Origin: Ferruginibacter sp.
Lineage (GTDB): Bacteria > Bacteroidota > Bacteroidia > Chitinophagales > Chitinophagaceae
Direction of reading: 5' to 3'
Assembly: GCA_030831725.1 (NCBI GenBank)
Contig: JAURKN010000186.1
Location: 1-10,815, forward strand
Length of the DNA stretch: 10,815 nt
The position numbers and the translations under genes are program-made. A model generated the notes under the pieces. The model was given only the letters and a program-made list of their open reading frames with translations. It had not been told where the DNA came from and did no database searches. Shown here piece by piece: positions 6,951 through 10,815 of the stretch (position 1 is the stretch's first letter; each line of letters starts with the position of its first letter).

Positions 6951-7535
6951 ATGTACGCTTATCTGCAGGGTAGATTCACGAAAAAAACGCCAGCCCAAAT
7001 TTATGTTGACGTAAACGGGGTTGGATATGAGGTTAACATCAGCCTGAATACTTATTCTGCCATTCAGGGTTTGGATGAGGGACGAATTTATACCCATCTG
7101 CAGGTAAAAGAGGATGCGCACACCCTTTTTGGTTTTTTTGGAGAAGAGGAAAAGGAGATTTTTCAGCTGTTGATCAGCGTCTCTGGTGTTGGAGCTTCTA
7201 CAGCAAGGATGATGTTGTCCTCTTTAAAACCTTCTGAAGTGGTTCAGGCCATTGCCCAGGGCAATAGCAAGCTGCTGGAAGGCGTTAAAGGGATTGGGAA
7301 AAAGACGGCAGAGCGTCTTGTTCTTGAACTGAAGGATAAGGTCAACAAGCAGAATCAGTCAACAGGCACGTTCTTTGCTGCTCAGTCATCGATAGAACAA
7401 GATGCCATCGTTGCGCTGACAGCTCTGGGAATAGCGAAAAATCAGGCAGAGGCTGCCGTACAAAAAGTAATGAAACTTGAACCCAATACAGATCAACTCG
7501 AAATACTCATCAAAAAAGCATTGAAATCTATTTGA
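6951..7535 (+). CDS. ruvA: Holliday junction branch migration complex subunit RuvA
   Basis: Binds four-way DNA junctions and loads the RuvB helicase motor during recombinational repair; 194 aa, typical length. Domain I is an OB fold at about residues 1-62 (MYAYLQGRF, IYVDVNGVGYEVNISLNTY). Domain II carries two helix-hairpin-helix motifs, SGVGASTARMML (78-89) and EGVKGIGKKTAERLVLEL (110-127). A flexible linker at about 131-147 leads to the small RuvB-contacting domain III (about 148-194; ALTALGIAKNQAEAAVQKV). The frame is open upstream to a TTG at 6900, but those 17 residues are not conserved, and ATG 6951 gives the family N-terminus. ruvB and ruvC are not nearby. sprA begins 29 bp downstream on the same strand, so the two are probably co-transcribed. 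Confidence 0.95.
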   Translation: MYAYLQGRFTKKTPAQIYVDVNGVGYEVNISLNTYSAIQGLDEGRIYTHLQVKEDAHTLFGFFGEEEKEIFQLLISVSGVGASTARMMLSSLKPSEVVQAIAQGNSKLLEGVKGIGKKTAERLVLELKDKVNKQNQSTGTFFAAQSSIEQDAIVALTALGIAKNQAEAAVQKVMKLEPNTDQLEILIKKALKSI

Positions 7536-7564
7536 GGAAAAGCTACACCAACAAGAAATAGGGA

Positions 7565-10500
7565 ATGTTGATTCAACAAAAAAATTATTTCGGCTTCCTC
7601 TCCGGAGGTAAAAGCCTCAGTGTCGCTTTTTTTCTTGTCTCTTTGTTTTTCTCTAACCTGACTCAGGCGCAGAACAACACTGGAGGACAAGATACCACAA
7701 GACCGACAAGGCCTGTAAACCTGCATTATCCACTTACCGATAGAAGAGGAGATGGTATATCCTCAGGCAATTACAACTCTTTTGATTTCTTCAAACCTTC
7801 TGATCAAAAAGATTCCATCGTTTTCGATTATGATACCAAACGTTATATCGTTTATGAAAAAATAGGAAACAAATATTACCGCACTCCTGTTTCCTATGAT
7901 TACAATGAGTATTGGAGCATTCGAAACAGACAGGCCGAAGTTGACTATTTTCAGCAAAGGGCCAATACGGTCAATATCCTGAACAGAGGTAAATACATCA
8001 AACCTCGTCTATCCCTCACCGATAATCTGTTCAACCGACTTTTCGGAAATGGAAAAATCGAAATCTCTCCCCAGGGGAATGTCGATATAACGGCAGGCTA
8101 TCAAGGACAACGCATCAATAACCCGACCTTACCGGAAAGAGCTAGAAAGAACGGAGGCCTTGATTTCCAGATGAACACCCAGCTGAACGTCAATGCCAAC
8201 ATTGGAGACAAGCTCAAGTTTCCCATCAATTACAATACCTTGGCGAATTTCGACCTCGACAATCAGTTGAAGCTTGATTACACAGGCAAGGATGACGAGA
8301 TATTGAAACGCTTTGAAGCAGGAAACATCAGTTTCCCGGCAAAAGGAACACTGATTCCCGGTGCTCAGCAATTATTCGGATTGAAAACCCAGTTGCAGTT
8401 CGGCAAACTATTCATCACCGGTGTGTTGGCTAATCAGAAATCACAAAGACAAAATGTGAATCTACAAGGCGGAACGGCAGCAACGCCATTCGAAATCAAA
8501 GCGGATGAGTACGAAGAAAACAGACATTTTCTGATCAGTCAATATTTCAAGGACAACTACAACAAAGTAATGTCTAATCTTCCTGCAATCACAGCACCGG
8601 TTCAGGTTTTGCGCATGGAGGTTTGGGTGACAAACAGAAATGGTACAACAACGGATACAAGAGATATAGTAGGACTTGCTGATTTGGGGGAGACGAATCC
8701 TTATTTACAGGCCCCTGTTGTGAATGTGCTTACAGGACTCCCTGTTCCATTCAACGGCGCCAATGATCTTTTGAGCAACATCTTAAACAGGCCCAACTCC
8801 AGGAATCCCGCTTTCATTTTCAGCAACCTGCAATCCATCGGATTGAGTCCGGTACAGGATTTTGAAAAGACATTCGCCAGAAAGCTTGACAGCACCCAAT
8901 ATACATTCAACAGACAAGTGGGTATGCTCTCTTTGAGTCAGCCATTACAAACAGATGAAGTGCTTGGAGTCGCATTTCAATATTCGTATAACGGTAGAAT
9001 CTATCAAGTAGGAGAGTTTTCGCAAGATGTTACGCCTGACAGTTCTACCGCAACCCAAAAAGTGCTTTTCCTCAAACTCCTTAAAGCCACTTCGCAACGA
9101 CCTTCATTGCCTATATGGAGATTGATGATGAAAAACGTGTATTCAATCGGGTATGGTACTTTGTCGGCCTCTGATTTCAAACTGGATGTGCTGTATCAAG
9201 AACCAGGATTGGGTGCGAAAAGATATGTTCCCTACGGAGACAAGAACCAGGGATCACCTATGATTTCATTGATCAATCTGGATCGACTTAACAGTCAGCT
9301 TGATCCACAGCCGGATGGTGTGTTTGATTATGTGGAAGGATTTACAGTCAACTCCAGTTACAGCAGGGTGATGTTTCCTGTACTCGAACCTTTCGGTCGC
9401 GATCTGGCTACACAAATCTATTCCAGTGTTCCTATAACGGTAACGGATACCCTATTTTATTATCTGTATGATTCAATCAAAGCCGTCGCACAGCAATATC
9501 CCAACCTCAATCGTTTTGTGCTAAAAGGAACAGCCAAAACATCAGGCTCTTCCGAAATCAGTATAGGATATAATATACCTAAAGGTTCTGTGGTAGTTAC
9601 AGCAGGAGGTAGAACCTTACAAGAAGGTGTGGATTATGATATCAACTACGACCTTGGAACCATCAAAATGACCAATCAGGCGATTCTCAACGCAGGACTT
9701 CCCGTACAGGTCAATTTTGAAAACAATGCGACTTTCGGATTGCAGCAGAGAAATTACATGGGGCTTCGTTTGGATTATCTCGCGAAAAACACCCAAAAAG
9801 AACAGCTTTCTTTCGGGGGTACCATTGTGAGACTGGGAGAGAGACCTTTCTTTACGAAAGTCAATTATAACGAAGAGCCCATCAGGAACACCATGTACGG
9901 ACTCGATGTCAATTATCGAAAAGACCTACCCAGACTGACTAAAATTTTGGATAAACTTCCGTTCTATTCCACCACCGCACCCTCAAGCATAAACGCTTAT
10001 GGAGAAGGTGCGTTTCTTCAACCGGGTCATGCCCCTCAAATCGGGAGAGGCAACAATGGTTTGGTTTATATCGATGATTTTGAAGGCAGCAAATCGGGTA
10101 TAGACCTGAGGTTCCCTTTGATTAGCTGGGTGACAGCATCCACTCCTGCGAATGCTACAGACCGCAATGGAAATATCTTATTCCCAGAGGCAGTGTCTAA
10201 CAACAGTCTGGATTATGGAAAGAACAGAGCCAAATTATCATGGTATCAGATCGAGCAAACCCTACAGCAAGTAGATGCTGCCAACAACCCGATCAATGAC
10301 AGAAATGAACTTAGTGATCCAAGGGTAAGGCAGGTATATCAAAAAGAGATTTTCCCTCAAAGAACAACCGGCTTTGGTGAGAGTCAGCTTATCACTTTTG
10401 ATATGGCTTATTATCCGACAGAAAAAGGGCCATACAATTACGAAACAAACAGTGCTGAAATCAACGGCAACGGAAGATTCCTAAACCCTACAAAAAAATT

Positions 10501-10815
10501 CGGCGGTTTGATGAGAAGCATCGACCAAACAGATTTTGAAACTAGCAATATCGAGTTCATCGAATTCTGGATGCAGGATCCTTTTATCCTTCCTCAATAT
10601 TCCAATTCGAATGGAGGTAAACTGTATTTCAACTTAGGAAATATTTCGGAAGACGTTTTGAAGGATGGTCGACGTTTTTATGAAAATGGACTTCCAACTC
10701 CGAATGCGCCTGCTCCGGTGGATAACACCATCTGGGGTCGTGTTCCACGCAACCCTATTCAGGTTACCAACGCTTTCAGCAATAACCCAAACGACAGACC
10801 ATATCAGGATGTGGG
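7565..10815 (+). CDS. sprA: T9SS outer-membrane translocon / gliding-motility protein SprA (Sov), 5' part, cut by window end
   Basis: The frame stays open for 1083 complete codons to the window edge with no stop or visible frameshift. SprA is the giant outer-membrane beta-barrel of the type IX secretion system, through which folded proteins with C-terminal sorting domains leave the periplasm; in gliding Bacteroidota it also supports motility. Full-length members are about 2300-2500 aa as I recall, so a little under half is present. A signal peptide covers residues 1-35 (hydrophobic 18-30, cut after LTQA). Family-specific stretches include GKIEISPQGNVDI (163-175), EAGNISFPAKGT with PGAQQLFGLKTQLQFG (251-280), RMEVWVTNRNG (350-360) and IDDFEGSKSGIDLR (836-849). 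ATG 7565 is the only start that gives an intact signal peptide. It follows ruvA by 29 bp. The rest of the barrel and any downstream partner are outside the window. Confidence 0.95.
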   Translation, partial: MLIQQKNYFGFLSGGKSLSVAFFLVSLFFSNLTQAQNNTGGQDTTRPTRPVNLHYPLTDRRGDGISSGNYNSFDFFKPSDQKDSIVFDYDTKRYIVYEKIGNKYYRTPVSYDYNEYWSIRNRQAEVDYFQQRANTVNILNRGKYIKPRLSLTDNLFNRLFGNGKIEISPQGNVDITAGYQGQRINNPTLPERARKNGGLDFQMNTQLNVNANIGDKLKFPINYNTLANFDLDNQLKLDYTGKDDEILKRFEAGNISFPAKGTLIPGAQQLFGLKTQLQFGKLFITGVLANQKSQRQNVNLQGGTAATPFEIKADEYEENRHFLISQYFKDNYNKVMSNLPAITAPVQVLRMEVWVTNRNGTTTDTRDIVGLADLGETNPYLQAPVVNVLTGLPVPFNGANDLLSNILNRPNSRNPAFIFSNLQSIGLSPVQDFEKTFARKLDSTQYTFNRQVGMLSLSQPLQTDEVLGVAFQYSYNGRIYQVGEFSQDVTPDSSTATQKVLFLKLLKATSQRPSLPIWRLMMKNVYSIGYGTLSASDFKLDVLYQEPGLGAKRYVPYGDKNQGSPMISLINLDRLNSQLDPQPDGVFDYVEGFTVNSSYSRVMFPVLEPFGRDLATQIYSSVPITVTDTLFYYLYDSIKAVAQQYPNLNRFVLKGTAKTSGSSEISIGYNIPKGSVVVTAGGRTLQEGVDYDINYDLGTIKMTNQAILNAGLPVQVNFENNATFGLQQRNYMGLRLDYLAKNTQKEQLSFGGTIVRLGERPFFTKVNYNEEPIRNTMYGLDVNYRKDLPRLTKILDKLPFYSTTAPSSINAYGEGAFLQPGHAPQIGRGNNGLVYIDDFEGSKSGIDLRFPLISWVTASTPANATDRNGNILFPEAVSNNSLDYGKNRAKLSWYQIEQTLQQVDAANNPINDRNELSDPRVRQVYQKEIFPQRTTGFGESQLITFDMAYYPTEKGPYNYETNSAEINGNGRFLNPTKKFGGLMRSIDQTDFETSNIEFIEFWMQDPFILPQYSNSNGGKLYFNLGNISEDVLKDGRRFYENGLPTPNAPAPVDNTIWGRVPRNPIQVTNAFSNNPNDRPYQDV

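Noticed and set aside
7493..8910. Several reverse-strand frames of 64-80 codons under the start of sprA
   Set aside because: All lie antisense to the continuous sprA frame, whose protein matches the SprA family throughout.
1..10815. Mobile elements, CRISPR, toxin-antitoxin, phage defence or a new multi-gene system
   Set aside because: No transposase, integrase, direct-repeat array, tRNA or unexplained gene cluster was seen. Every long convincing frame belongs to a known family, and the gaps are short.

Overview
The window is a stretch of ordinary-looking Bacteroidota chromosome, roughly 40-45% GC by eye. Three things point to the phylum. The primary sigma factor is short, lacks region 1.1 and begins MRQLKISKSITNRES. 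A subtilisin-like protease ends in a type IX secretion (T9SS) type A sorting domain. The right end holds a large SprA/Sov translocon gene. I cannot place it securely below phylum; a Chitinophagales/Saprospirales-like lineage is only an impression.

Layout from left to right. Positions 1-291 are AT-rich and non-coding as far as I can see. rpoD (292-1161, +) follows and is closed by a clear rho-independent terminator (1196-1217). sucB (1415-2620, +), the E2 component of 2-oxoglutarate dehydrogenase, is followed after 34 bp by an RsmB/NOP-type RNA (cytosine-5) methyltransferase (2655-3815, +), probably on the same transcript. That gene converges, with a 15 bp gap, on a secreted S8 protease (3831-5804, -). 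The protease lies 30 bp downstream of fabH (5835-6833, -), so these two probably form a minus-strand operon. A 117 bp divergent intergenic region separates fabH from ruvA (6951-7535, +). ruvA is followed after 29 bp by sprA (7565 to the right edge, +), which stays open for 1083 codons without a stop and is cut by the window end.

How the genes relate. Most are core housekeeping genes: transcription initiation, TCA cycle, RNA modification, fatty-acid initiation and Holliday-junction processing. The one functional theme is type IX secretion. SprA is the outer-membrane channel of that system, and the S8 protease carries the C-terminal signal that the channel's clients use, so a likely cargo lies about 1.8 kb from its exporter.

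I found no mobile element, CRISPR array, tRNA/rRNA gene or undescribed multi-gene system. The items worth a second look are modest: the fabH-protease pairing with alternating hairpin arms in front of the protease start, palindromic sequence in the rpoD leader, a sucB separated from sucA, and the ruvA-sprA linkage.
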